A stretch of 64,000 nt of DNA from Campylobacter concisus (GCF_003048405.1 NZ_PIQS01000002.1:62001-126000); one strand, 5' to 3'; shown: positions 9,282 through 18,382, counted from the stretch's first letter. Made by a program: numbers and translations. The notes: generated by a model from the sequence alone, not told the origin.

Positions 9282-10442
9282 ATGCTAGTAAATGAGGCAC
9301 TTGAAGCTTTAAAAGCTAAATTTAAACCAAAAAATGAGAGTGAAATTTTACCTCTTAGTGAGGCTCTTGGTAAAACATTAGCAAATGACGTGATGGCCGT
9401 CAAAGACTTGCCTTGCTTTGACAACTCAGCACTTGATGGATTTGCGGTCAAATTTGATGAAAAAGATAAACCTTATAAGATCATCGCAAGCGCCTTTGCA
9501 GGCGACAAAGAGCAGCTAAGCATCGGCAAAAATGAGTGCGTGAAGATAATGACAGGTGCTAAGATGCCAAAGGGTGCTGACACGGTCATGAGGTTTGAAG
9601 ACTGCATCGTTGAGGGCGAGTTTGTAAAAGCGCCAGAGAAGCTTAAAAAAGGTGATGCCTACCGCTTTAAAGGCGAAGAGGCGAAAATAGGCGAAACTCT
9701 CCTAAAAAGTGGTGATATTTTAAATACAAGAAGCGTGATGATGTTAGCGGCTCAGGGCATAAGCTTTATAGATGTAAAAAAGCAGCCAAGCATTGCAGTT
9801 TACTCAAGCGGAAATGAGATCATTGATCCTTGGCAAAGAGCGAGCGAAGATGAAATTTACAACGCAAATGCCTTTGGCATAACCGCACTTTTAAGCTCCA
9901 TAAGTCAAAAAAGCTCATATATTGGCATCATAAAAGATGAACTTAGCGCCGTAAAAGAGGCATTTTTAAACGCTGCGAACTACGATATTGTTATCTGCTC
10001 TGGCGGAGCAAGCGCTGGTGAGGCCGACTTTATGAAAATAGCTCTGAGTGAGCTTGGATACAGCGAAATTTTCTCACATCTTGACATAAGACCTGGCAGA
10101 CCTTGTAAGGCTTATGAAAAAGATGACAAGCTTGTCTTTGTGCTCCCTGGAAATCCAATGGCAGCATATCTATGCCTAATGATGCTTGTTTTACCACTTT
10201 TAAAAGACGAATGTTTTGTGACGCAAAAAGCAGTAAATGGTGAAAATTTAAAGGTAAAATCTGGCAGAGCAAATGCGGTATTTGGTAATGTAACTGATGG
10301 TAAATTTATAGCAACTGATGGCGGAAAATATGGCTCAGGTATGATAAAGCATATATTAAAGAGTGATTTTGTCTTGATAACCAGCCCAGATCAAAGTGAA
10401 ATTTTAAAAAATGATGAAATTTCACTAATAAAACTTCCATAA
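9282..10442 (+). CDS. moeA: Molybdopterin molybdenumtransferase MoeA
   Basis: Inserts molybdate into adenylylated molybdopterin, giving the molybdenum cofactor. The 386 residues show the MoeA order: domain I/II with PCFDNSALDGFAV and MTGAKMPKGADTV, then the MogA-like catalytic domain (IVICSGGASAGEADF, DIRPGRPCKAY, LPGNPMAAYL), then a C-terminal beta-barrel. mogA, the preceding enzyme in the pathway, is in this window at 21.5-22.0 kb. The stop at 10442 lies just before a tRNA promoter and an ATG (10453) that opens into the tRNA-flgA frame. Confidence 0.92.
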   Translation: MLVNEALEALKAKFKPKNESEILPLSEALGKTLANDVMAVKDLPCFDNSALDGFAVKFDEKDKPYKIIASAFAGDKEQLSIGKNECVKIMTGAKMPKGADTVMRFEDCIVEGEFVKAPEKLKKGDAYRFKGEEAKIGETLLKSGDILNTRSVMMLAAQGISFIDVKKQPSIAVYSSGNEIIDPWQRASEDEIYNANAFGITALLSSISQKSSYIGIIKDELSAVKEAFLNAANYDIVICSGGASAGEADFMKIALSELGYSEIFSHLDIRPGRPCKAYEKDDKLVFVLPGNPMAAYLCLMMLVLPLLKDECFVTQKAVNGENLKVKSGRANAVFGNVTDGKFIATDGGKYGSGMIKHILKSDFVLITSPDQSEILKNDEISLIKLP

Positions 10443-10445
10443 TCC

Positions 10446-10474
10446 TTGACAAATGAAAAACAATCTGTTAAAAT
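10446..10474 (+). promoter_or_regulatory. Sigma70 promoter of tRNA-Gly (and probably flgA)
   Basis: A consensus -35 TTGACA (10446-10451) and a TAAAAT -10 (10469-10474) are separated by exactly 17 bases. Transcription would begin near 10481, about 12 bases before the tRNA. This is one of two clear two-box promoters in the window; the other precedes rho. Confidence 0.8.
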
Positions 10475-10492
10475 GCGGACTTCATTTTGATT

Positions 10493-10567
10493 GCGGGAAT
10501 AGCTCAGGGGTAGAGCACAACCTTGCCAAGGTTGGGGTCGCGAGTTCGAATCTCGTTTCCCGCTCCA
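10493..10567 (+). tRNA. tRNA-Gly (anticodon GCC)
   Basis: A 75-base tRNA with encoded CCA. The acceptor stem GCGGGAA pairs with TTCCCGC. The D stem is GCTC/GAGC. The anticodon stem CAACC/GGTTG closes loop TTGCCAA with anticodon GCC at 10525-10527. The T stem GCGAG/CTCGT has one G-T pair around TTCGAAT. A run of six T follows the CCA within 3 bases and could end transcription of the mature tRNA. It lies between moeA and flgA inside a protein operon. Confidence 0.97.
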
Positions 10568-10575
10568 TCTTTTTT

Positions 10576-11439
10576 ATACTCATTTTTTTATTTTCCACAA
10601 AACTTTTTGCAAATGAAGTCAGCATATATCCGATGTATTGTGTCGTAAATGATCAAATTTCACTTAGTACTTTTGGCTTTGAAGGCGAAGACAATGAAAT
10701 TTTAAACTTAGAGGGCAAAAGAGCTGCCAAGATAGATAGCAAAAAGCTCTATGAAATTCTAACAGCAAATTTTAAAACATATAATGACAAAAGCGGTGGA
10801 AGCGTTGCTTTTGTAAAAAACTGCTCTATCATGGATGAGATTCAAATGCAATTTTTAAGATCAATTAGTGATGAATATCCCGGTATCAGCATAAGTGATC
10901 TTAGCATCAGTCCACAAAATAAACTTCCAGCAAATTTCAAAGAGCTCGTCCTAAAAAATATCTTTTTAGGTGATCAAAATAGTCAAAAAGGTACATTTAG
11001 AGCTTCATTTGAGGATTTTGATCTGAGCCTAAAAAGTATCTATTTTAAATTTAGCTTTAACGCTAAGATGCCAGCCTTCATAGCGATAAATTCAATGAAT
11101 ACAAACCACATTTTAAGCCTGCTTGACTATCAGCCAACGATGATTGAGTTTGGCAAATGGCCAAAAGATGCACTTTCTAACTCAAATAGCTTAGCTCTTA
11201 TAACAAAAGTGAAGATAAAAAGTGGTGAAATTTTAACCAAGCGTCAGTTTAACGCCATAAATTTAGTAAAAAAAGGTCAAATGCTAAATGCAGTTTTGAG
11301 CGAGGATGGCGTTAAGATAATAGCTGAAGTAAAGGCACTTGAGGATGGAAATTTAGGTGATATGATAAAGATAAGAACAAAAGATAATAAAATTTTACAG
11401 GCCACAGTTTCAGGTAAAGATGAGGCAGTGATAAGATGA
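10576..11439 (+). CDS. flgA: Flagellar P-ring assembly chaperone FlgA, start codon uncertain
   Basis: Periplasmic chaperone for FlgI P-ring assembly. After a signal peptide (FFILIFLFSTKLFA) comes about 270 residues ending in the FlgA SAF-like domain (KSGEILTKRQFNAINLVKKGQ through GDMIKIRTKDNKILQATVSG). No ATG, GTG or TTG lies in frame between the tRNA and the signal peptide. The only upstream in-frame ATG (10453) is before the tRNA. The next downstream ATG (10633) would remove the signal peptide. The start given here is an in-frame ATA and is only a placeholder; ATC 10567 or ATT 10582 are equally possible. The 3' end overlaps ubiX by 4 bases. Confidence 0.7.
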   Translation: MLIFLFSTKLFANEVSIYPMYCVVNDQISLSTFGFEGEDNEILNLEGKRAAKIDSKKLYEILTANFKTYNDKSGGSVAFVKNCSIMDEIQMQFLRSISDEYPGISISDLSISPQNKLPANFKELVLKNIFLGDQNSQKGTFRASFEDFDLSLKSIYFKFSFNAKMPAFIAINSMNTNHILSLLDYQPTMIEFGKWPKDALSNSNSLALITKVKIKSGEILTKRQFNAINLVKKGQMLNAVLSEDGVKIIAEVKALEDGNLGDMIKIRTKDNKILQATVSGKDEAVIR

Positions 11440-11987
11440 AAAAGATAGTGTTTGCAGCCACTGGAGCAAGTGGGGCTGGACTCTTTTTAAAGCTTGTCAA
11501 GGCTGCCAAAGATAGTTGCGAGGCGCACGTCATAGTTAGTAAAAATGCCATGAAAGTCTTGGAAGCTGAGGAAAATTTAAAGCTAAATTTAGATAATCTT
11601 GGCGTGAAAATTTATGATGATTTGGATCTTGGCGCAGGTCCAGCTTCTGGCTCGTTTGGCACGGATGCTATGATCATAGTGCCCTGCTCTACTAATACTT
11701 TGGCAAAGGTCGCAAACGGCATAAGTGACACGCTCATCACAAGGGCCGCAAGTGTCGCGCTAAAAGAGAGACAAGCCCTAGTTTTGGGCGTTAGAGAGAT
11801 GCCGTTTTCCACGATCACACTCTCTCAGATGCAGCTGCTCTCATCTCTTGGAGCTACCATCGCTCCGCCAGTTTTAGGCTACTACGCAGGCATAAAGAGC
11901 CTTTCTGATATGGAAAATTTCATCATCGGCAAGTGGCTTGATGCCTTAAAAATCCAAAATAATCTTTACAAAAGGTGGCAAATTTGA
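11436..11987 (+). CDS. ubiX: Flavin prenyltransferase UbiX
   Basis: Makes prenylated FMN, the cofactor of UbiD-type decarboxylases. The 183-residue protein has the N-terminal flavin-binding segment VFAATGASGAGLFLKL. The central PCSTNTLAKVANGISDTLITRA motif and the VLGVREMPFSTI region are typical of UbiX/Pad1. Length is normal. It overlaps flgA by ATGA and overlaps coaD at its 3' end, in the flgA-ubiX-coaD-tmk-hisS order that I recall from C. jejuni. Confidence 0.92.
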   Translation: MKKIVFAATGASGAGLFLKLVKAAKDSCEAHVIVSKNAMKVLEAEENLKLNLDNLGVKIYDDLDLGAGPASGSFGTDAMIIVPCSTNTLAKVANGISDTLITRAASVALKERQALVLGVREMPFSTITLSQMQLLSSLGATIAPPVLGYYAGIKSLSDMENFIIGKWLDALKIQNNLYKRWQI

Positions 11988-12454
11988 AAAAATCCTGCAT
12001 CTATCCAGGGACATTTGATCCCATAACAAATGGCCATTTAGACGTTATCATAAGGGCTACAAAAATTTTTGATAAAGTCATAGTCGCAGTTGCAAAAAGT
12101 GATAGCAAACAGCCGATGTTTGCACATGAAAAACGCATCGAGATGGCAAAAGAGGCAGTTTGTGAGCTTGGCAATGTAAGTGTGCTTGGTTTTGATAACT
12201 TACTTGTTGATTTTGCTAAATCGCACGGCATAAACACCGTCATCAGGGGACTTCGCGCGGTTAGTGACTTTGAGTATGAGCTACAAATCGGCTACGCAAA
12301 TGCTGCACTTTGGGACGAATTTGAGACAGTTTATCTTATGCCAAGCTTAAATAACGCCTTCATCTCAAGCTCGATAGTTCGCTCAGTTTTGCGCCACGAC
12401 GGCGACGTGAGCAACCTAGTGCCAGCAAAAATTCTAAAAAATTTAAAGGCGTAA
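11984..12454 (+). CDS. coaD: Phosphopantetheine adenylyltransferase CoaD
   Basis: Penultimate step of coenzyme A synthesis. The nucleotidyltransferase motif YPGTFDPITNGHLDVI sits at the N-terminus and the second signature appears in NNAFISSSIVRSV. The TTG at 11984 is preferred: it overlaps the ubiX stop (TTGA) and an AAAGG lies 8 bases upstream, giving 156 residues, as usual for CoaD. A GTG at 11975 would add three residues but leaves the Shine-Dalgarno too close. A one-base gap separates it from tmk. Confidence 0.93.
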   Translation: MKKSCIYPGTFDPITNGHLDVIIRATKIFDKVIVAVAKSDSKQPMFAHEKRIEMAKEAVCELGNVSVLGFDNLLVDFAKSHGINTVIRGLRAVSDFEYELQIGYANAALWDEFETVYLMPSLNNAFISSSIVRSVLRHDGDVSNLVPAKILKNLKA

Positions 12455-12455
12455 A

Positions 12456-13043
12456 ATGTATGTTTTATTTGAAGGAATTGACGGCGTTGGTAAGAGCACG
12501 CAAATAGAAATTTTAGCCTCTAAATTTAGTGATGCCATCGTCACAAAAGAGCCTGGTGGCACGCAGCTAGGTGAAAATCTGCGAGAAATTTTGCTTAGTT
12601 CAAACATAAAAATAGGCAAAAGAGCTGAAATTTTACTCTTTTTAGCTGATAGAGCTGAGCATTTTGAAAAGCTAGTCGCTCCAAATTTAGGTAGGCTTAT
12701 TTTAAGCGACAGAGGCTTTATCTCTGGCATCGCCTATGCTTTGGCAAATGATGAAAACTTAGATGAAAACTTGCTTTTGGGGCTTAATAAATTTGCGCTA
12801 AATGATAAATTTGCAGACAAAATAGTCTTTTTTGAAGCAAGTGCTGAGCTAATAAGCTCGCGCCTAAAAAATAGAGGCACAAGCGATAAGATCGAGGCTC
12901 GTGGGCTAGAATATCTTTTGAAAGTGCAAAGCCTAATGAAGCAAATTCTTATCAAAAATAGCTTTGAAACGCTTTTTATAGACGCATCTAAAAGCATAGA
13001 GCTAATTTCAAAAGAGATAGAAAATTTTATAAATTTTAAGTAA
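12456..13043 (+). CDS. tmk: Thymidylate kinase Tmk
   Basis: Phosphorylates dTMP to dTDP. The P-loop FEGIDGVGKSTQ is at residues 5-16. The DR[G/x] segment (LILSDRGFISGIAYA) and a short LID region (RGTSDKIEARGLEYL) are present. At 195 residues it is slightly short for the family but complete. It starts one base after coaD stops. Confidence 0.93.
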   Translation: MYVLFEGIDGVGKSTQIEILASKFSDAIVTKEPGGTQLGENLREILLSSNIKIGKRAEILLFLADRAEHFEKLVAPNLGRLILSDRGFISGIAYALANDENLDENLLLGLNKFALNDKFADKIVFFEASAELISSRLKNRGTSDKIEARGLEYLLKVQSLMKQILIKNSFETLFIDASKSIELISKEIENFINFK

Positions 13044-13071
13044 AATCACAAAAAATAAAAAGGATAATGCG

Positions 13072-14298
13072 ATGATAACGGCACTTCGTGGCATGAAAGA
13101 TATGCTTCCAGCTCGCGCGAAACTTTACGCACAGATAATCAAAACCTGCGAGGAAGTCGCAAAAAACTACGGATATGAGCAAATTTTGACCCCGCACCTC
13201 GAGGAGACGGCGCTTTTTAAAAGAAGTGTCGGCGAGAGCAGTGACATCGTGGGCAAAGAGATGTATCAGTTTGAAGACAAGGGCGGCAACGACGTTTGTT
13301 TGCGTCCTGAAGGCACGGCTGGAGTGGTTAGAGCCTTTATCGAGGCGAAACTCGACAGGGCAAATGTGACAAAACGCTGCTTTTATCACGGCTCGATGTT
13401 TCGCTACGAGCGCCCACAAAAAGGCCGCTTGAGAGAGTTTCACCAGTTTGGCTGTGAGTGCTTTGGCGAGGGCAGCGTCTATGAGGATGCGAGCATTATC
13501 TTAATGGTGAGCGAAATTTTTAACAGACTAAATATCAAAACAACCCTAAAAATAAACTCCCTTGGCGACGAGAGCTCGATGAAGTCTTACAAAGAAAAGC
13601 TTGTCAAATTTTTAGATAAAAATGACGATAAAATTTGCGAAGACTGCAAAAGACGCAAGCTTTTAAACCCTATCCGCGTGCTTGACTGCAAGATTGAGAG
13701 CTGCCAAGAAATTTACAAAAACGCACCAGTTATCACTGATAGCCTAAGCGATGAGGCGCAGGCTGACTTTGCAAAGCTGCAAGAAATTTTAACGGCAAAT
13801 GGCGTTAAATTTGAGATAGACACTAAGCTCGTTCGTGGGCTAGATTACTACTGCAAGACGGCGTTTGAGTTTATAAGCAACGAGATCGGCTCTCAAAGTG
13901 CAGTCGCAGGAGGCGGCAGATACGATAGACTAGTCGAGTACCTTGGCGGTAGAGCAAGTTATGGCGTTGGATTTGCGATGGGCGTTGAGAGGATAATGGA
14001 AATTTTAGGTGAAGCCGATGATGAGCGAGCTGGAATTTATCTTTGCGCGCTTGATGCGACGAATTTAGACTTTGTCTATGCGCTTGGCTCAAAACTTCGC
14101 AAAAAATATCAAGTTGAAATTTCTTATGAAGCTAAAAAACTTCAAAAACATCTGCAAAATGCCGACAATAAAAATGTAAAAATTTTCCTTTGTGTAGGCG
14201 AAAATGAGATGAAAGAGAATAAAATTTGGTATAAAAATTTAGAGACCAAAGACGAAAAAACAATAAATTTAGATGAGCTTGAAAAGGAGCTGGGATGA
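13072..14298 (+). CDS. hisS: Histidine-tRNA ligase HisS
   Basis: Class II synthetase charging tRNA-His. Motif 1 lies near residues 35-55; motif 2 is FRYERPQKGRLREFHQFGCE. Histidine-specific signatures LVRGLDYYCKTAFE and AVAGGGRYDRL are visible, and an anticodon-binding domain closes the 408 residues. An ATGA overlap joins it to speA. AAAAGGATAATGCG gives the ribosome binding site. Confidence 0.95.
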   Translation: MITALRGMKDMLPARAKLYAQIIKTCEEVAKNYGYEQILTPHLEETALFKRSVGESSDIVGKEMYQFEDKGGNDVCLRPEGTAGVVRAFIEAKLDRANVTKRCFYHGSMFRYERPQKGRLREFHQFGCECFGEGSVYEDASIILMVSEIFNRLNIKTTLKINSLGDESSMKSYKEKLVKFLDKNDDKICEDCKRRKLLNPIRVLDCKIESCQEIYKNAPVITDSLSDEAQADFAKLQEILTANGVKFEIDTKLVRGLDYYCKTAFEFISNEIGSQSAVAGGGRYDRLVEYLGGRASYGVGFAMGVERIMEILGEADDERAGIYLCALDATNLDFVYALGSKLRKKYQVEISYEAKKLQKHLQNADNKNVKIFLCVGENEMKENKIWYKNLETKDEKTINLDELEKELG

Positions 14299-16130
14299 AT
14301 GATTTTGGACTTAGCATTTGGGGCAATTCAAATTTTGTTATAGAAGATGGTAAAGTCTGTATAAATGCAGCCAGCAAACCAGCGATCATAGACATCGTAA
14401 AAGAGATAAGAGACGATGGCTACAGAGGGCCGCTACTGCTTCGCTTTCCGCACCTTATCCAAAAGCAGATCGAGCAGATCCACGCAAGCTTTGCAAAAGC
14501 AAAGAAAGAATTTGCCTACAAAGGCAGCTTTAATGCTGTTTTCCCGCTTAAAGTAAATCAATATCCTGGCTTTGTAAAAAACCTGGTTCGCCTTGGCAAG
14601 CCCTACAACTACGGCCTTGAAGCTGGCAGTAAGGCTGAGCTACTTTTAACTATGGCTTACAATAACGAAAAAGCTCCCATAACCGTAAATGGTTTTAAAG
14701 ATAAAGAGATGATAAATATAGGCTTTATCGCCGCTGAGATGGGACACAACATCACGCTAACGATTGAGGGCTTAAATGAGCTTGAAGCGATAATCGCCAT
14801 CGCAAAAGAGCGCTTCAAACCAAAACCAAAGATCGGACTTAGAGTGAGACTACACTCGACAGGATCGGGTCTTTGGGCAAAAAGTGGCGGCATACACTCT
14901 AAATTTGGACTAACATCAACAGAGCTAATAGAAGCTGTAAAGATGCTAAAAAAAGCAAATTTACTTGAAAACTTCACAATGATACACTTTCACATCGGCT
15001 CTCAAATAAGCGAGATCCACCCGCTCAAAAAGGCACTCATCGAGGCTGGCAACATCTACGCTGAGCTTAGAAAAATGGGCGCCTCAAATTTAAAAGCGAT
15101 AAATTTAGGTGGTGGCCTTGCGATCGAGTACTCGCAGTTTAAAGAAGAAAGCAGCAGAAACTATACTCTAAACGAATATGCAAACGACGTTGTTTATATG
15201 CTTAAAACCATAAGCGAGCAAAAAAAAGAGATCGAACCAGATATCTTTATAGAGTCAGGTCGCTACATCGCCGCTTCTCATGCACTTTTGGTTGCTCCCG
15301 TGCTTGAGCTATTTTCTCAAGAATACACCGAAGAGAAGCTAAATTTAAAGAAAAATAATCCAAATTTGATAACCGAGCTAGTCGATCTTTATAAATCAAT
15401 CAAACCTTCAAACGCCCTAGAGTACCTACACGACGCCATCCATCACACAGAGAGCATCCTTACGCTCTTTGATCTAGGCTATGTTGATCTGCAAGATAGA
15501 TCAAACGCAGAGGTGCTTTTAAGGCTCATCAGCAAAAAAGCTGTCGTGATGCTTGGCAATAAGAGCAACTCAAGCGATCTAGCCAAAATTCAAAAAGAAG
15601 TGCAAGAGAGATACCTACTAAATTTCTCAATCTTTCAAAGCTTGCCAGACTTTTGGGGTCTAAAACAAAATTTCCCTATCATGCCACTTGATAGGCTCGA
15701 TGAGCGCCCTACTTTGCCAGCTTCGATCTGGGACATTACCTGCGATAGCGACGGCGAGATCAGCTATGATGATGAGCAAAACCCACTGCTTTTACACGAC
15801 GTGGATGTGGAGAAAGAGGACTATTTCTTAGGATTTTTCCTAGTTGGCGCATACCAAGAGGTGATCGGTATGAAGCACAACCTCTTTACTCACCCGACAG
15901 AAGCTACGATAGAGATAACAAATGATGACTACAAGATCACAAATTTACTAGAGAGCCAGTCGATCCTTGATATCATGGAGGACATGGACTACGATATCTA
16001 CGAGATCCAAGATACTCTAAATGAGCGCTTAGAGAAATCAACTCTGATAAACGAAACGCAAAAGAAACAAATTTTGGGCGAACTTTATCTATTTTTAAAT
16101 GATAATAGCTACTTAAAGACAATTAACTAA
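14295..16130 (+). CDS. speA: Biosynthetic arginine decarboxylase SpeA
   Basis: PLP enzyme converting arginine to agmatine for polyamine synthesis. The 611-residue protein has the PLP lysine in NAVFPLKVNQYPGFV, the glycine-rich GLEAGSKAELL region, HFHIGSQIS, and the C-terminal SpeA segment CDSDGEI. It directly follows hisS (overlap ATGA) and precedes the aminotransferase by 11 bases. In C. jejuni I recall cysE between speA and the aminotransferase gene; it is absent here. Confidence 0.93.
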   Translation: MNDFGLSIWGNSNFVIEDGKVCINAASKPAIIDIVKEIRDDGYRGPLLLRFPHLIQKQIEQIHASFAKAKKEFAYKGSFNAVFPLKVNQYPGFVKNLVRLGKPYNYGLEAGSKAELLLTMAYNNEKAPITVNGFKDKEMINIGFIAAEMGHNITLTIEGLNELEAIIAIAKERFKPKPKIGLRVRLHSTGSGLWAKSGGIHSKFGLTSTELIEAVKMLKKANLLENFTMIHFHIGSQISEIHPLKKALIEAGNIYAELRKMGASNLKAINLGGGLAIEYSQFKEESSRNYTLNEYANDVVYMLKTISEQKKEIEPDIFIESGRYIAASHALLVAPVLELFSQEYTEEKLNLKKNNPNLITELVDLYKSIKPSNALEYLHDAIHHTESILTLFDLGYVDLQDRSNAEVLLRLISKKAVVMLGNKSNSSDLAKIQKEVQERYLLNFSIFQSLPDFWGLKQNFPIMPLDRLDERPTLPASIWDITCDSDGEISYDDEQNPLLLHDVDVEKEDYFLGFFLVGAYQEVIGMKHNLFTHPTEATIEITNDDYKITNLLESQSILDIMEDMDYDIYEIQDTLNERLEKSTLINETQKKQILGELYLFLNDNSYLKTIN

Positions 16131-16141
16131 AAAGGACGAAA

Positions 16142-17320
16142 ATGCAACTAGCAAACAGAATGCAAACATTAAGCGAGTCAATCACAATCGCGATCAGCAC
16201 AAAGGCCAAAGAGATGAAGGCTGCTGGCATCGACGTGATCTCGCTTTCAGCTGGTGAGCCTGACTTTATGACTCCAAAAAAGATAAGAGAAACTGTAAAA
16301 AACGCACTAGATAACGATAGCAAAAGCGGCAAATATACGCCGGTACCAGGTTTGCCTGAGGTTATAGACGCCATTAGAGCAAAGCTAAAAAGAGATAACG
16401 GGCTTGACTACAAAGCAAGCCAGATCGTCACAAACATCGGCGCAAAACACTCACTTTTTAACGTATTTCAAGCACTTATAAACCCAGGCGACGAGGTCAT
16501 CATCCCCTCTCCATACTGGGTAAGCTACCCTGAGATCGTTAAATTTTGTGGCGGTGTGCCTGTCTTTATCGAAGCAAACGAGAGCACAAATTTTAAGATC
16601 ACAGCCGAGCAACTAAAAAAAGCGATCACACCAAAAACAAAGGTCTTTTCGCTAAATCATCCAACAAACCCAACTGGAGCTGTATATACGAAAGAGGAGA
16701 TCACGGCATTTGGCGAGGTTTTAAAGGGTACTGACATCATCGTTACAAGCGATGAAATTTATGAAAAAGTGATCTACGGCAAGAAATTTCACGCAGTGGC
16801 CTCAGTGAGCGAAGATCTTTTTAAAAGAACGGTCACGATAAATGGCCTAAGCAAGTGTGGAGCGATGCCTGGCTGGAGATTTGGCTATATAGCAAGCTCG
16901 ATGGACTGGCTGATTGCTGGCATCAAAAAGCTTCAAAGCCAAAGCACAAGCAACATTAGCTCGATCGTGCAAATAGGCGCTATCCCGTCGCTTCTAGGCG
17001 AAACCGACGACGATATCGAAAATATGAGAAAAGAGTACGAAAAAAGACGTGATGTGGGAGTTGAGATGATAAATGCTATCCAAGGACTTAGCGTAGTTAA
17101 GCCTGATGGCGCATTTTATCTATTTGTAAAATGTAAAGAGGTAGATAGCGACTCACTTAGATTTTGTAAAAAGATGCTTGAAGAAGCAAACGTAGCCACT
17201 GTGCCAGGTGTTGGCTTTGGCATGGAGGGATACTTTAGAATTTCCTTTGCGACTGACATCGAGAGCATAAAAAAAGCGATCGAGAGGATCGCAAATTTTG
17301 TAAAAAGCTACAAAATTTAA
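16142..17320 (+). CDS. aspB: Aspartate/aromatic aminotransferase, class I PLP enzyme
   Basis: Cytoplasmic fold-type I aminotransferase of 392 residues. Substrate and cofactor residues are in LSAGEPDF, PTNPTGAVYT (Asn), SDEIYEK (Asp/Tyr), the PLP lysine in INGLSKCGAMPGWRFGY, and the carboxylate-binding Arg in YFRISFA. It fits the AspB/AspC subgroup found in Campylobacterota. Exact substrate preference (aspartate versus prephenate) cannot be read from sequence. The TAATG overlap couples it to thiS. Confidence 0.85.
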   Translation: MQLANRMQTLSESITIAISTKAKEMKAAGIDVISLSAGEPDFMTPKKIRETVKNALDNDSKSGKYTPVPGLPEVIDAIRAKLKRDNGLDYKASQIVTNIGAKHSLFNVFQALINPGDEVIIPSPYWVSYPEIVKFCGGVPVFIEANESTNFKITAEQLKKAITPKTKVFSLNHPTNPTGAVYTKEEITAFGEVLKGTDIIVTSDEIYEKVIYGKKFHAVASVSEDLFKRTVTINGLSKCGAMPGWRFGYIASSMDWLIAGIKKLQSQSTSNISSIVQIGAIPSLLGETDDDIENMRKEYEKRRDVGVEMINAIQGLSVVKPDGAFYLFVKCKEVDSDSLRFCKKMLEEANVATVPGVGFGMEGYFRISFATDIESIKKAIERIANFVKSYKI

Positions 17321-17523
17321 TGATCAAATTTAGTGTAAATGGCAAAATTTTCGAGCTTGAAAACGATATAAATGTTTATGAATTTTTAGCTCAAAATGGC
17401 TATGAGCTTAAATTTATAGCCCTTGAGCGAGACGGAGAAATTTTGCCAAAAAAGCTTTGGCGTGATAGCTTTATGAGCGAGGGCAAAGCTTATGAGATCG
17501 TCACTTTAGTTGGCGGTGGATGA
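17320..17523 (+). CDS. thiS: Sulfur carrier protein ThiS
   Basis: 67-residue ubiquitin-like carrier ending in the GlyGly-type tail (TLVGGG). ThiF activates this terminus and it then carries the sulfur for thiazole formation. It opens the thiamine gene run and overlaps the aminotransferase stop by one base. Confidence 0.85.
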   Translation: MIKFSVNGKIFELENDINVYEFLAQNGYELKFIALERDGEILPKKLWRDSFMSEGKAYEIVTLVGGG

Positions 17524-17530
17524 GGAGAAA

Positions 17531-18382
17531 ATGATAGAGATTGTATTAAATGGCGCAAAATTTAAGGTGCCAGTAAAAAGCCTTAGCGAGCTAAAAGAGC
17601 TTGCACTTGGTGATAAAGAGAGTGAAATTTATAAATTTTTAGAGAAATTTAACGCGACAAAGCCAGATATTTTTATCGTTGATGGCTTTGCTATAAAAGA
17701 AGATAGCGAGCTAAAAGATGGCTCAAATGTCGTATTTATAAGGCGTGGCGTGATGCCTGAGCGTGAAGTTTTACGCGCGATGATCGCCTCACGAAACAGC
17801 CCTGAGCTAAATTTAGCCCTAAGTAAAGCGGTGATCGGCGTGGCTGGACTTGGCGGTCTTGGCTCAAATATCGCGCTAAGCCTAGCTAGAGTTGGCGTAA
17901 AAAAGCTAGTGCTTGCCGACTTTGACGTCGTTGAGCCAAGCAATCTAAACCGCCAGCAGTATTTCGTCCGCCACATCGGCTTAAAAAAGACGCAGGCGCT
18001 TAAAGAGCTGATAAATGACGTCAATCCCTTTGTCGAGGTCGAAACTCACGATATATTTTTAGATGAAAAAAACGTGGCTAGCGTCTTTGGCGAGTGTGAA
18101 ATTTTATGCGAGGCCTTTGACAATGTCGCTGGAAAGGCGATGATACTAAATGAAGCTGGTGCCAGCCTAAAAGATAAAAAGATCATCGGCGCCTCTGGCA
18201 TGGCAGGATACTTTAGCTCAAATCTCATAAAAACCATAAAATTTGCCAAAAATGTCTATCTTTGCGGCGACCTCACAAACGAGGCAAAGATCGGTCAAGG
18301 ACTCATGGCGCCGCGCGTCGCAGTCTGTGCAAACCATGAGGCAAATTTAGCCATTAGATTGCTTATGGGCTTGGAGGCGTAA
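17531..18382 (+). CDS. thiF: ThiS adenylyltransferase ThiF with N-terminal ubiquitin-like domain
   Basis: E1-like enzyme that adenylates ThiS. About residues 1-75 form a separate ThiS-like beta-grasp domain (IVLNGAKFKVPVKSL through GSNVVFIRRG). The E1 fold follows: nucleotide loop GVAGLGGLGSNIAL, the Arg in NLNRQQYF and the Asp-containing strand VLADFDVVEP. ATG 17531 is chosen because GAGGAG lies 5-6 bases upstream; a GTG at 17510 would add seven residues inside thiS. It has fewer CxxC motifs than E. coli ThiF. Confidence 0.88.
   Translation: MIEIVLNGAKFKVPVKSLSELKELALGDKESEIYKFLEKFNATKPDIFIVDGFAIKEDSELKDGSNVVFIRRGVMPEREVLRAMIASRNSPELNLALSKAVIGVAGLGGLGSNIALSLARVGVKKLVLADFDVVEPSNLNRQQYFVRHIGLKKTQALKELINDVNPFVEVETHDIFLDEKNVASVFGECEILCEAFDNVAGKAMILNEAGASLKDKKIIGASGMAGYFSSNLIKTIKFAKNVYLCGDLTNEAKIGQGLMAPRVAVCANHEANLAIRLLMGLEA

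Noticed and set aside
10453..10570. The peptide encoded by the tRNA-Gly region (about 38 residues) as a genuine N-terminus of FlgA
   Set aside because: It is the usual read-through of a tRNA gene; the clover-leaf is perfect and the promoter lies over the proposed ATG. It is kept only as the flgA start-codon puzzle.
16130..16142. A missing cysE remnant between speA and the aminotransferase gene
   Set aside because: Only 11 bases separate the genes, so no remnant can be seen; absence relative to C. jejuni is from memory and may just be a rearrangement.
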